Shown: positions 6,345 to 15,157 of the stretch, piece by piece
How the letters are laid out: every line of letters starts with the position of its first letter
Numbering within the stretch: the stretch's first letter is position 1
Assembly: GCA_013178015.1 (NCBI GenBank)
Contig: JABLXR010000045.1
Coordinates: 1 to 38,141, forward strand
Direction of reading: 5' to 3'
DNA: 38,141 nt
Source: Anaerolineae bacterium
GTDB lineage: Bacteria; Chloroflexota; Anaerolineae; DRVO01
The notes under the pieces: model-generated
What the model was told of the DNA's origin: nothing
The model's database searches: none
The model's input: the letters and a program-made list of their open reading frames with translations, nothing else
Translations under genes and position numbers: made by a program

Positions 6345-8813
6345 ATGCGAGCACCATTGAGCTGGCTGCGCGAGTACGTGGATATTGACCTCCCGGTCGA
6401 GGAGTTGGCCGAGCGGCTCACCCTGGCCGGGCTCGAAGTCAAGGCTATAGACCGGATCGGTGACTGGTGGGACCGAGAACGGATCGTGGTAGGCCGAGTG
6501 GTGCGGGTGGAGCCACACCCCAACGCTGACCGACTGACGCTGCCGGTGGTGGAGTACGGAAACAACGAAGCCATCCAGGTCGTAACTGGGGCGCCCAACG
6601 TCGCGGTGGGATCATCGGGGCAGAAGGTGGCGCTGGCGATGGCCGGGGCCCGACTGATAGATGGGTATGCCGAAGAGAGACGCTGGATCACTCTCAAGCC
6701 CAGCAGAATCCGCGGGGTGGCCTCCGAGGGGATGGTCTGCTCGGAGAAGGAACTGGGGTTGTCGGACGAGCACGAGGGCATCCTCATCCTGCCTGACGAT
6801 GCCCCAGTGGGTGTCCCGCTGGTGGACTATCTGGGCGACATGGTGTTGGATATCGAACTCACGCCCAACCTGGCCCGGTGCCTTTCCATCATTGGGGTGG
6901 CGCGGGAGGTGGCTGCCCTAACCGGTCGGGAGCTTCGACTGACGGAGCCGGAGATGCTGGCCCAGGGCCCGCCAGCGGCAGGCCAAGTGTCGGTGGAGAT
7001 CGCCGACCCGGATCTGTGCTCCCGCTACACCGCCACCATCATCCGTGGCATCGAGGTGAGCGAATCCCCCTTCTGGATGCGGAGGCGACTGCAGCTCTGC
7101 GGGGTGCGACCCATCAACAACATCGTGGACATAACCAACTACGTGATGCTGGAGTGGGGCCAGCCGTTGCACGCTTTCGACTACGATCTGCTGCGCGGCC
7201 CTTCCGGCCGCAGGCCGCCGGAGGATACTCCCTGCATCGTGGTGCGTCGGGCCCGGCCGGGCGAAACCATGACCACGCTGGACGGCCAGCTTCGGCAGCT
7301 GGACGAGGACATCCTGCTCATCACCGACGGGGGCGGTCCGGTGGCGGTGGCTGGTGTCATGGGCGGGCTGGAGTCCGAGATCGGAGAGGCTACGCGGCAC
7401 GTGCTCCTGGAAGCGGCTTCGTTCGACATGATCGGCAACCGGGTGGCGGCCCAGCGCCTGCGGCTGAGCTCCGAGGCCGCCTACCGGTTTGGCCGGGGGG
7501 TGCCGCCGTCTCTAGCCGATCGGGCGGCGCGACGGGCGGCGGAGCTGATGCGTTCGCTCGCCGGAGGGGAGATCCAGGCGGGCGTAGTGGACGCCTACCC
7601 GGTGCCCCAACCGGTGATAGTGGTACCACTGAATCCGGAGCGAGCCCGGCGAGTGCTGGGGCTGGACGTGAGCGACGACGAGATCGAGGCCATCCTCTGC
7701 TCGCTGGAGTTCCGCGTGCAGCGAGCGAACGAAGAGTGGAGGGTCGAGGTGCCTCCGGAGCGGCTGGACGTGAGCATCGAGGAGGACCTCTACGAGGAGA
7801 TCGCCCGCCTCTACGGATACGAGCGGCTGCCCACCACCCGCATGCGCGACGAGTTGCCACCCGAGCATGACGACCGGTCGCTTCGGGCGGAGGAGGTGCT
7901 GCGGAACGCGCTGGTGGCCTCAGGGCTGCAGGAAGTCATCACCTACTCCCTAGTGGACTGGCGCCAGGAGCTGCCTCTGCATCCGGCGGGGGCGCTGACC
8001 GAGGACGACTACGTGCGGGTGCTCAACCCGCTGGCCACCGATCGACAGTGGCTGCGGCGTCTGGTGCTGCCCGGTGTCCTGGGGACAGTCCGCGACAACC
8101 TGCGCTTCACCGACGCCCTGCGCATCTTCGAGATAGGGCACGTCTACCTGCACCGTCAAGGGCAGGAACTCCCCGAGGAGCGGGCTAGACTGGCAGCTGC
8201 CATGACCGGATGGGCAGAGGAGCCCTCCTGGCAGGACCAGTCGCCGCGGGGGCTGGACTTCTTCGATGCCAAAGGAGCTCTAGAGGAAGTGGCCCAGCGA
8301 CTGGGGGTGAGTCTGTCTTTCTCAGCCGGCACCCGAGAGGGGATGCATCCGGGCCGAACGGCGAACGTGTCGCTGGAGGACGGCACCGAGATCGGCTATC
8401 TGGCCGAGCTGCATCCGGCAACGCGCGCCTTCTACGGCCTGCCGGAGCAGCCCATCATGGTGTGGGAGCTGGACCTGGTTCCCCTCCTGGAGCACTGGGT
8501 AGAACACCCCAAGGTGGAGCCGGTCTCGCGCTTTCCGCCGGTGATCCAGGATATGGCGGTGGTGTTGCCGATCGAGGTGCCGGAGGCCCTGGTGGAGGAG
8601 GAGATCCTGCGCGCCGGTGGGGCGCTTCTGGGATCGGCTCGGCTCTTCGACATCTACACCGGCGATCCCATCCCCGAGGGGGAGCGCAGTCTGGCCTTCC
8701 GCCTGGTCTACCGGGCTCTGGACCGGACGCCTGGGGAGGACGAGGTGCGGAGAGCGCACGAGCGCATCGCCCGGCGCCTGGCGGAGCGGCTGGGAGCGCG
8801 GCTGAGAGAATGA
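6345..8813 (+). CDS. pheT: Phenylalanine-tRNA ligase beta subunit
   Basis: 822 residues, the normal bacterial length. The start is ATG at 6345 with GAGGAGA about 8 bases upstream. Domains in order: N-terminal MRAPLSWLREYVDI; EMAP/OB tRNA-binding domain around 40-150 (IVVGRVVRVEPHPNADRL); B3/B4 editing and core domain (LTPNLARCLSIIGVAREVAA, then GVRPINNIVDITNYVMLEWG and the HAFDYD loop); B5 domain around 405-475; class II-like core; and a C-terminal FDX-ACB anticodon-binding domain from about 725 (VSRFPPVIQDMAVVLP). It pairs with PheS, and its B3/B4 region hydrolyses mischarged Tyr-tRNA-Phe in known members. The TGA stop (8811-8813) is the first three bases of a heptamer repeat array. Confidence 0.97.
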   Translation: MRAPLSWLREYVDIDLPVEELAERLTLAGLEVKAIDRIGDWWDRERIVVGRVVRVEPHPNADRLTLPVVEYGNNEAIQVVTGAPNVAVGSSGQKVALAMAGARLIDGYAEERRWITLKPSRIRGVASEGMVCSEKELGLSDEHEGILILPDDAPVGVPLVDYLGDMVLDIELTPNLARCLSIIGVAREVAALTGRELRLTEPEMLAQGPPAAGQVSVEIADPDLCSRYTATIIRGIEVSESPFWMRRRLQLCGVRPINNIVDITNYVMLEWGQPLHAFDYDLLRGPSGRRPPEDTPCIVVRRARPGETMTTLDGQLRQLDEDILLITDGGGPVAVAGVMGGLESEIGEATRHVLLEAASFDMIGNRVAAQRLRLSSEAAYRFGRGVPPSLADRAARRAAELMRSLAGGEIQAGVVDAYPVPQPVIVVPLNPERARRVLGLDVSDDEIEAILCSLEFRVQRANEEWRVEVPPERLDVSIEEDLYEEIARLYGYERLPTTRMRDELPPEHDDRSLRAEEVLRNALVASGLQEVITYSLVDWRQELPLHPAGALTEDDYVRVLNPLATDRQWLRRLVLPGVLGTVRDNLRFTDALRIFEIGHVYLHRQGQELPEERARLAAAMTGWAEEPSWQDQSPRGLDFFDAKGALEEVAQRLGVSLSFSAGTREGMHPGRTANVSLEDGTEIGYLAELHPATRAFYGLPEQPIMVWELDLVPLLEHWVEHPKVEPVSRFPPVIQDMAVVLPIEVPEALVEEEILRAGGALLGSARLFDIYTGDPIPEGERSLAFRLVYRALDRTPGEDEVRRAHERIARRLAERLGARLRE

Positions 8814-8950
8814 TACGTGATGCGTGATGCGTGATTCGTGATACGTGATGCGTGATGAGCGAGATGAGCGAGCGTCAGATATGGCGCCTGACGCGTCACC
8901 TATCACGCATCACTCTTCACGCATCACGTATCACTCTTCACGCATCACGC
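8811..8950. repeat. Heptanucleotide inverted repeats between convergent pheT and M20 peptidase genes
   Basis: The left arm 8811-8857 consists of 7-bp units TGATACG, TGATGCG and TGATTCG. The right arm (about 8891-8950) consists of the reverse-complement units (TATCACG, CATCACT, CTTCACG, CATCACG). The first unit supplies the pheT stop. On the other strand the array supplies the last residues (RDA) and the stop of the M20 peptidase. The arms can form a long hairpin that could terminate both transcripts. The unit family is the same as at 6216-6312. Confidence 0.85.
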
Positions 8951-10293
8951 TTCGCCACCGTCTCCCAGGCGACGGCAACGAGGGTCCGGAGCATGGTCCG
9001 CAGGCTCTCTACGGGCAAGCACTCGTCGCGCCCATGTACTCCTTCCTGGCCGCCCAGCTCTGGCCGGGGAGCCTGGGGAGCGAAGCCGTAGACCGTGGCC
9101 CCGAGGGGCCGGACGAAGCGAGAGTCGGTGAAGCCGGAGGTAATGCCGGGAAGCCAAGCCAGGTCGTGGTGGCCAGTGGCCGCGGCGGTGGCCCTCTGGA
9201 CCGCCTGGCTGAACGGGGTCGGGTAGTCCGAAGCACTGGGCTCGGCCGTGGTGCGCACTTGCACCTGGACGCCGGCCAGGCCCTTCAGTGCATCCGCGAG
9301 GGCACGCTCGACGTCGGCCTGTGTCTGACCGGGGAGGGTGCGCACGTCGCAGGTGAGCTGAGCGGTGGCCGGAATGGCGTTGGACTTGGAGCCGGCGCGT
9401 GCCATGGTGGGGGTCACCGTCATGGCCGAAGCACCGCGCAGGGCTGAGGCTATGCCCCTTTCGGCCCTGTCCAGGGCAGCGAAGTCCACCGAGAGGAAGC
9501 GGACCAGGTCCCGCGCCATCATCGCGCGGGCGGCATCGAATACCGGATGCGATAGGTCCACCCCGGGCCGGTAGGCCTGGAGGCGCTGAACGGCCGTGGC
9601 CAGAGGGTAGAGGGGGCTGTCCGCGGCCCAGGGAGCAGCGGCGTGTCCCCCCCGTCCGGTCAGGGTGATGGTGGCCTCTAGGCGCCCCTTCTCGCCGGTG
9701 TTGAGGATGTAGCCCAATCGCTCCCCCGTCTGGAAGCAAGTGCCTCCACCTTCATTCAGGGCGTAGTCGGCCGCGATCAAGTCGCGGTGCTGGCGGGCGA
9801 GCCACTCGAAGCCGTAGCGGCCGCCCGTCTCCTCGTCGGCCCCGGCGGCCAAGATGACTGTCCCTCTCAGGGGCAGGTTCACGCGGGCCAGAACCAGGAG
9901 GGCCATGGCGCCGGCGGCGGCGAGGCCCTTGCAGTCGGCGGCGCCCCGGCCGTGGATGGCCCCGTCCGCCACGGTGCCGGCGAAGGGTGGGAAGCGCCAC
10001 TGATCGGCGTCGTCCACCGGGACCACGTCGAGGTGGCTCATCAGAAGGAGGCGGGGACGGCCGCCGGACCCAAGGCTTGCCACCAGGTTGCCCCGGTCCG
10101 GTGCCGATTCCAGAATGCGGGCCTCGATGCCCTCCCGGGCCAGTTTGGCCTGCAGGACTCGACAGACATCCGTCTCGTGCCCGGGACCGTCTTCCCCGGC
10201 GTTGATGCTCGGAACCCGAATGAGCTCGGCAAGCAACTCCACGGCCTCGTCGAGAGACCGGTCGGCGTTCTCCAGGATGTGGTCCAGGGACAT
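8938..10293 (-). CDS. M20 family metallopeptidase (ArgE/DapE/ACY1-like)
   Basis: 451 residues from ATG at 10293, chosen because GGAGG lies 5 bases upstream. An in-frame ATG at 10326 that overlaps the stop of the preceding gene is possible but has poorly spaced ribosome-binding sequence. The family hydrolyses peptide or N-acyl amide bonds with two zinc ions. Visible ligands and catalytic residues are His87 and Asp89 in MSHLDVVPVDD, Asp120 in GRGAADCKG, Glu154/Glu155 in GADEETGGR, and a C-terminal His in HGRDECLPVE. The dimerisation (lid) domain lies between these. It forms a likely two-gene operon with the M42 peptidase upstream, suggesting peptide salvage. The substrate is unknown. Its last residues come from repeat DNA. 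Confidence 0.9.
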   Translation of the reverse strand: MSLDHILENADRSLDEAVELLAELIRVPSINAGEDGPGHETDVCRVLQAKLAREGIEARILESAPDRGNLVASLGSGGRPRLLLMSHLDVVPVDDADQWRFPPFAGTVADGAIHGRGAADCKGLAAAGAMALLVLARVNLPLRGTVILAAGADEETGGRYGFEWLARQHRDLIAADYALNEGGGTCFQTGERLGYILNTGEKGRLEATITLTGRGGHAAAPWAADSPLYPLATAVQRLQAYRPGVDLSHPVFDAARAMMARDLVRFLSVDFAALDRAERGIASALRGASAMTVTPTMARAGSKSNAIPATAQLTCDVRTLPGQTQADVERALADALKGLAGVQVQVRTTAEPSASDYPTPFSQAVQRATAAATGHHDLAWLPGITSGFTDSRFVRPLGATVYGFAPQAPRPELGGQEGVHGRDECLPVESLRTMLRTLVAVAWETVAKRDA

Positions 10294-10322
10294 GTCTGCC
10301 TCCGTGAGGGCTTCTGCCCCGG

Positions 10323-11420
10323 TCATTCCTCCAGGAAGGCCAGGGAGGGGAGACTTTCGAGCGCGCGCACCAGAGCCAGGAGCCAAAGGACGGCGTTGGC
10401 GGCATCGTTGAGGTCGCAGGTACACACGGGCGAGTGGGAGTACCGACGGGCGAGGCCGATGCCGCCGGTGGGGATGCCCCCCCGCGCCAGATGGATGGAG
10501 GCGGCGTCGGTGGCGGCTTTGCCCAGCACGGTGGCGCGCTGGTAGGGCACACCGGCGCTCTGGGCAGCCTGTTCCAGGAGACGGCGCATGGCCGGATGCA
10601 TGATGTTGCCGGCTGCAGCGTCGCCGCTCGCCAGGAGGAGCACCGGGCCCTTGCCGATGGCTGCCGGCATCTCGCGGTGGTAGTCCACGTCCGGTGTATC
10701 GCCGCTCATGAAGGTATCCACGGGCACGGCGCAGTCAGGCGCCAAGGAGTAGGCGGCCACGGCGGCACCGCGGAGACCGACTTCTTCCTGGGTGGTGATG
10801 ACGCAGGAGACCCGGGTGGCCGGCCGCTCCCGCTGCAGCCTGCGCATGGTAGCCAAGAGGACAGCACAACCAAGGCGGTCGTCAATGGCCTTGCCGGCCA
10901 CGATGTCCGGCCGTCCTAGCTCCACCAGCGGGCTGACGAAGGCCACCGCGTCACCGATGCGCACCCTGAGGGCAGCCACCTCATCGGCATTGGCGGCTCC
11001 GACGTCAATGTACAAGTCGTCGGGATCGGGCAGGCGGCCGCGGTCTTCGGGTCCCTGCAAGTGTCCGCTCTTGACCCCGATCACGCCGCGCACCGACCCA
11101 TTGATGCGGACCATGCGCCCGGGGAGAAGGGCGGGCTGGGTGCCACCGACAATGGAGAACCGAAGGTATCCCTCGGGCTCCACGCTCTTGACCATGAGCC
11201 CGATCTCGTCTGAGTGGGCGGCCAGCAGCAGGTGGTACCCCTCGGAGCCGCCGACCGTAGCGCAAACGTTGCCGAAGCAGTCCACGCTGATGGTATCGCT
11301 CAAGGGAGCGAGCTTGTGGCGCAGGGCGCGGATGACCGCTTCCTCGTGCCCCGATACCCCGTCCAGAGCGGTGAGCTCCTCCAGATCCGATCTGATCTCG
11401 GCTTTGACGTCCTCTAGCAT
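10323..11420 (-). CDS. M42 family metallopeptidase (glutamyl aminopeptidase / FrvX type)
   Basis: 365 residues from ATG at 11420, with GGAGGG 7 bases upstream; ATG at 11426 is the alternative. The frame extends further to 11525, but the candidate promoter at 11448-11476 argues against that. M42 enzymes are cytoplasmic di-metal (Zn or Co) aminopeptidases that form large tetrahedral assemblies. Visible signature residues are His69 and Asp71 in AAHSDEIGLMV, the bridging Asp in GKAIDDRLGCAVL, paired Glu in TTQEEVGLRGA, Asp in VPVDTFMSGDTPD, and the final His in RYSHSPV. Its stop is 30 bases before the start of the M20 gene, so the two are probably co-transcribed and work together on peptides. Confidence 0.9.
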   Translation of the reverse strand: MLEDVKAEIRSDLEELTALDGVSGHEEAVIRALRHKLAPLSDTISVDCFGNVCATVGGSEGYHLLLAAHSDEIGLMVKSVEPEGYLRFSIVGGTQPALLPGRMVRINGSVRGVIGVKSGHLQGPEDRGRLPDPDDLYIDVGAANADEVAALRVRIGDAVAFVSPLVELGRPDIVAGKAIDDRLGCAVLLATMRRLQRERPATRVSCVITTQEEVGLRGAAVAAYSLAPDCAVPVDTFMSGDTPDVDYHREMPAAIGKGPVLLLASGDAAAGNIMHPAMRRLLEQAAQSAGVPYQRATVLGKAATDAASIHLARGGIPTGGIGLARRYSHSPVCTCDLNDAANAVLWLLALVRALESLPSLAFLEE

Positions 11421-11447
11421 GGGCATTCCCTCCCCAGGTGGCAGGCA

Positions 11448-11476
11448 ATGGTAGGCCGCGGCAGCCATGCTGACAA
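11448..11476 (-). promoter_or_regulatory. Candidate sigma70 promoter for the M42-M20 peptidase operon
   Basis: On the minus strand, TTGTCA (complement of 11471-11476) and TACCAT (complement of 11448-11453) are separated by 17 bases. The start of transcription would be near 11441, leaving a leader of about 20 bases before ATG at 11420. Confidence 0.5.
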
Positions 11477-11637
11477 GTGTCGGCGAGCGAGCAGAGTGAG
11501 CGAGGAACCGGGGCTCGCCCCGCAATCGTCGTAGTGAGTCTTGGCGGACTGCGCCCCTCGCCCCCGACCATCAGCCTGAGCCTCAGCGTACCACTTGTGT
11601 GCCTCTGGTGCCGTTCTGAGCATCAGTGAGGCAGCCG

Positions 11638-11727
11638 TGTCCCCCGGGTGTCATGCTGAACCAAGTGAAGCATCTTCGATTTCCCAGTCCGAGGTTCTTC
11701 GCTGACGCTCCGAATGACACCGGGGGA
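11638..11727. repeat. Dispersed palindromic element with GAATGACA core
   Basis: The outer arms GTCCCCCGGGTGTCAT (left, near 11639-11654) and GAATGACACCGGGGGAC (right, near 11712-11728) are nearly perfect inverted copies. They enclose a Chi-like stretch with TTCTTCGCTGACGCTCC. The same TTC.TCGCTG.CGCTC.GAATGACA core recurs in the tandem array at 37941-38141. The wider gene-free interval 11477-11911 shows nothing else I can support. Confidence 0.65.
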
Positions 11728-11911
11728 CGCGGGCACGGGACTGGGGGAGCGGGCGTGACAAGGATATGAGAGGCATGGCTCTCGGAGCGGCCGCATGGGG
11801 GCACACGAGAAGCTTCAGCGATAGTAGTGCACCGTGCAGGAGAGGCGACGGGACCGATGTGGCCTGCGGCATCGGCCTCAGAGGCAGGACTGCGCCGGAC
11901 GACCCAGGTCT

Positions 11912-11940
11912 TTGACCCTCTCTGGCCCCAGACCTATAAT
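11912..11940 (+). promoter_or_regulatory. Near-consensus sigma70 promoter for yqeY-pgpH-ybeY-dgkA
   Basis: TTGACC at 11912-11917 and a perfect TATAAT at 11935-11940, with a 17-base spacer. The start would be near 11947, about 37 bases before the yqeY start codon. This is the best promoter match in the window. Confidence 0.75.
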
Positions 11941-11983
11941 CACCCTCTGACCTAGCGCATTCAGGGCAGTACTGGAGGAGGCC

Positions 11984-12436
11984 TTGGCTCTCACTGATGA
12001 CCTGTTGGCGGACATGCACGCCGCGATGCGCGCTGGAAATGTGCGGCGGCGCGAGACGCTGCGCATGCTACGGGCCGCCATCAGGAACGAAGAGGTGGCC
12101 CAAGGACACTCGCTAGACGAGGCGGCGCTGATAGAGGTGCTCCAGCGGGAGGCCAAGAAGCGGCAAGAGCCGTTGGAGATGTACCGCCGTGCGGGGCGGC
12201 AAGACCTGGTGCAGGAGATGGAGACCGAGCTTGCTATCATAGCCGAGTATCTGCCCGAGCCCATGAGTGCCGAGGAGGTTGAGGCTGTCGTCAGGGAGGC
12301 CATCGCCGAAACCGGCGCCGAAGACCCCCGCCAGCTAGGCCAGGTTATGAAACTGGTTATGCCCCGGGTGAGGGGAAGGGCCGACGGGCGGCAGGTGAGC
12401 GAGCTAGCTCGCAGGCTTCTCTCCCAGTCAAGCTAA
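11984..12436 (+). CDS. yqeY: YqeY / GatB-domain protein
   Basis: 150 residues, the usual length of the YqeY family, which resembles the tail domain of the GatB subunit of Asp/Glu-tRNA amidotransferase. Its own function is poorly defined, with a role in tRNA-dependent amidation often suggested. Matching features are the N-terminal MRAGNVRRRETLRMLRAAI, the middle REAKKRQEPLEMYRRAGRQD, EYLPEPMS and a C-terminal GQVMKLVMPRVRGRADGR. The start is TTG at 11984 with GGAGGAG at 11974-11980; no ATG or GTG is as well placed. It is the first gene of a tight four-gene run. The gene order yqeY ... pgpH-ybeY-dgkA also occurs in Bacillus. Confidence 0.9.
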   Translation: MALTDDLLADMHAAMRAGNVRRRETLRMLRAAIRNEEVAQGHSLDEAALIEVLQREAKKRQEPLEMYRRAGRQDLVQEMETELAIIAEYLPEPMSAEEVEAVVREAIAETGAEDPRQLGQVMKLVMPRVRGRADGRQVSELARRLLSQSS

Positions 12437-12443
12437 GGCAGCG

Positions 12444-14711
12444 GTGGCTTTCGCTTTCACTCAAGACCCCTACACGCTTCCCGAGCGAGAACTGACCCCC
12501 CTTGAGCGGCTGAGGGTTCTGGGTTCCGCGTTGCTGCTGTCCCTCGCCCTGGGGGCCGTTCTGGTCGTCCGAGGCTCCCCCGGGCCGGCCCTTGCTCTCG
12601 AGCTGGGCGACATAAGCCCACGCGACATAACCGCGCCCCGAAGCGTGACCTACATCAGCGATGTCCTCACAGAGCGGGCTCGTCAGGCGGCCGAGAGCGC
12701 AGTGGACGTGGTCTACGACGCTCCGGATGCTGGCGTCGCCCGGCGACAGGTCAGTCTGGCGCGACAGATTCTGGATCGCATTTCCTCCATACGCAGCGAT
12801 CTCGACATGACCGAGGACATGCGGCGCCAAGCCCTTTTGCGTCTGGACGGAGTCGAGCTCTCGGAAGAGATCGTGGGGGAGATACTGGCGCTCTCGGACG
12901 ACGAGTGGCTTGCCGTGGAGCGGGAGGTCGTCCGGGTGCTGGACCTCTCCATGCGGATGGTGATCCGCGACGTGGACGTTGCCGAGGCCAGGAGGCGGGT
13001 CCCGACCCAGCTCTCGTTCGACCTGTCCGATGCCCAGGCAGACGTGGTGCTGGACCTAGTGGCCGACCTGGTGGTCCCCAATACGCTTGCCAACGAGGAC
13101 CGGACCGCCGAGGCCCGACGCCGGGCGCGCGAGAGCGTGCAACCCATTTCCGTGGCTTACCAAGCGGGCCAGGCTGTAGTGAGGGCGGGGGACCGGGTTA
13201 CCGAGCTGCAGATGGAAGCCCTGCGCCACATTGGGCTCATGGAGCCCGACCACAACTGGATCGAGGACCTGTGCACTCTTGGGCTGATGCTCGTCGTGGG
13301 CCTGCTTCTCTTCGCCTACATTGCAGTGCACGAGCCGGCCCTCGGCCATGACTGGCGCCGCCTGGGGCTGGTGGGGCTGGGGACGCTCGCTTCGGCCATC
13401 GCCGCTCGACTGATGATACCCGGTCACGTGGTCCTTCCCTATGCCTACCCTGCTGCCGCCCTGCCCATGCTGGCGGCGGTTCTGGTCAGCCCCGGGTTGG
13501 CCTTCCTCCTTTGTGTACTTCCCTTCAGCTTCTACGTCGTGCTCGCCGATGGTGCCCTGCTGGAGCTGGGCACCATGGGGCTTCTCGGAGGGGTGGCCGG
13601 CGTGCTGCTGCTGGGTCGGCTTCGTCATTTGAAGGCATTCGTGTGGGCCTCCGCCGGGGTGTTGTTTGTGAACGTGACCGTGCCTTTGTTGTTCCGCTTG
13701 CCAGGAGGCAACTACGACGCCGTAGGGTTGGCCAGCCTGATGGGAGCGGGCACCATCAACGCGGCCCTGGCCGGGAGCATCGCCATCGTGGGCTACTTGG
13801 TGGTGAGCGGCTTCACCGGGGCAGTGACGTCCCTTCAGCTCCTCGAGTTGGCACGACCCACCCAACCTCTCCTGCGCGAGTTGATGCTCCGGGCTCCGGG
13901 CACCTACCATCACAGCGTCATGGTGGCCAACATGGCCGAGCAGGCGGCAGAACGGGTGGGAGCCAACGCCGTGTTGGCGCGTGTGGGAGCCTACTACCAC
14001 GACGTGGGCAAGGTGACGCGCCCCTACTTCTTCTCCGAGAATCAGGAAGAGGTGGGGAATGTCCACAACCGTCTGGATCCCCGAGCCAGTGCCGAGATCA
14101 TCATAGGGCACGTGGCGGAGGGAGTGGCGCTGGCGCGCAAGCATCGCCTTCCCTCGGCCATCGTTCGCTTTGCGGCCGAGCACCACGGCCGCACCCGGCA
14201 AGACTACTTCTATGAGGAGAGTGTGCGCCGTTACGGGGCCGAGAACGTGGATGAGGAAGGATTCCGCTATCCAGGGCCGCGCCCCCAGACCAAAGAGACA
14301 GCCATCGTCATGCTGGCCGACGCCTGTGAGGCCGCTACGCGGGCGGCTCGGCCCGCCAACGGGCAGGAGCTGTCCCGCATGGTGGAACGTGTGGTGGATG
14401 ATCGCCTGCTCGAGGGCGAGCTCGACGAGTGCCCCCTCACCCTGCACGACATCGCTGCCATCAAAGTCTCGTTCATCAACGTTCTCCAGGGCGTGTTCCA
14501 CCCGCGGGTGCAGTACCCCGAGGGCAGCTTAATTGAGCAGCGGTCGGAGAACGGTTGCCAGGTGCCGGCCGAGGAGCCGCAACCGAGACCGGAGCGGGCG
14601 GAACCGACCGATGAGGAAGATAGGGACGCCTTCCATGAGGAGCGACTGCCGAGGGAAGCGCAGCCCTCCCCTTCGCCTGAAGCAGGAAACGGGGAGGAGG
14701 TGGGGGCGTGA
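12444..14711 (+). CDS. pgpH: PgpH-type 7TM-HD phosphohydrolase (c-di-AMP phosphodiesterase family)
   Basis: 755 residues. Layout: one N-terminal membrane segment (about 27-43), an extracytoplasmic 7TMR-HDED domain (about 55-265), a seven-helix membrane block (about 275-475), then a cytoplasmic HD phosphohydrolase domain. Metal ligands are visible in TYHHSVMVANMAE (about 486-498), YYHDVGKVTRP (about 516-526), FAAEHHGRTR (about 575) and MLADACEAATRA. Characterised members (Listeria PgpH, Bacillus YqfF) degrade c-di-AMP to pApA, so this gene suggests the host uses c-di-AMP. The start is GTG at 12444, 7 bases after the yqeY stop, with a weak ribosome-binding site, implying coupled translation. 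The C-terminal tail after about 700 is acidic, Pro-rich and probably disordered. Confidence 0.92.
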   Translation: MAFAFTQDPYTLPERELTPLERLRVLGSALLLSLALGAVLVVRGSPGPALALELGDISPRDITAPRSVTYISDVLTERARQAAESAVDVVYDAPDAGVARRQVSLARQILDRISSIRSDLDMTEDMRRQALLRLDGVELSEEIVGEILALSDDEWLAVEREVVRVLDLSMRMVIRDVDVAEARRRVPTQLSFDLSDAQADVVLDLVADLVVPNTLANEDRTAEARRRARESVQPISVAYQAGQAVVRAGDRVTELQMEALRHIGLMEPDHNWIEDLCTLGLMLVVGLLLFAYIAVHEPALGHDWRRLGLVGLGTLASAIAARLMIPGHVVLPYAYPAAALPMLAAVLVSPGLAFLLCVLPFSFYVVLADGALLELGTMGLLGGVAGVLLLGRLRHLKAFVWASAGVLFVNVTVPLLFRLPGGNYDAVGLASLMGAGTINAALAGSIAIVGYLVVSGFTGAVTSLQLLELARPTQPLLRELMLRAPGTYHHSVMVANMAEQAAERVGANAVLARVGAYYHDVGKVTRPYFFSENQEEVGNVHNRLDPRASAEIIIGHVAEGVALARKHRLPSAIVRFAAEHHGRTRQDYFYEESVRRYGAENVDEEGFRYPGPRPQTKETAIVMLADACEAATRAARPANGQELSRMVERVVDDRLLEGELDECPLTLHDIAAIKVSFINVLQGVFHPRVQYPEGSLIEQRSENGCQVPAEEPQPRPERAEPTDEEDRDAFHEERLPREAQPSPSPEAGNGEEVGA

Positions 14712-15157
14712 TCGAGGTTCACAGCCGTCCCGAGGCCAACGTACCCGGCGCGGAGAAGGTAGTGGTGCGGGCTGCGGAGGCCGCCCTCCGCCAGGCGGGT
14801 CGGGCGCCTGAGGGCGTGGACATGACCGTAGTGCTGGCTGGCGACGACGAGATAGCAGAGCTGAACCGCCGCTTTCGGGGGGTAGATAGCGCCACGGACG
14901 TGCTTTCCTTCCAGACCGGGGACGAGGACTTGACCGGCGAGCTGGCCTCATACCTGGGCGATGTGATCATCTCCGCCGATCGGGCGCGGGCCCAGGCGGC
15001 GGAGGCGGGGCACCCTCTGGAGGAGGAGCTGGCGCTTCTGGTGGCTCACGGGACCCTTCACCTGCTGGGCTACGATCACTTGGAAGAGGCTGAGGAGCGC
15101 GAGATGTGGGCGCTGCAGCAGGCAGCGGTGCAGGAGGCGCTTGATGCCCGAGCGTGA
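14708..15157 (+). CDS. ybeY: Endoribonuclease YbeY (rRNA maturation factor)
   Basis: 149 residues. The zinc-binding motif HGTLHLLGYDH (His114, His118, His124) is intact, as is the upstream FRGVDSATDVLSF signature (57-68). Known members act in 16S rRNA 3'-end maturation and ribosome quality control. The GTG start at 14708 overlaps the pgpH stop by 4 bases (GTGA), a classic translational coupling. Length and gene position between pgpH and dgkA match the conserved Gram-positive order. Confidence 0.96.
   Translation: MIEVHSRPEANVPGAEKVVVRAAEAALRQAGRAPEGVDMTVVLAGDDEIAELNRRFRGVDSATDVLSFQTGDEDLTGELASYLGDVIISADRARAQAAEAGHPLEEELALLVAHGTLHLLGYDHLEEAEEREMWALQQAAVQEALDARA

Noticed and set aside
11651-12019. 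122-codon open frame on the minus strand
   Set aside because: It is made partly of the dispersed GAATGACA element and overlaps the promoter and start of yqeY.
13056-14501. 481-codon open frame on the minus strand
   Set aside because: It is antisense to pgpH, rich in His/Gln/Gly and without a ribosome-binding site.
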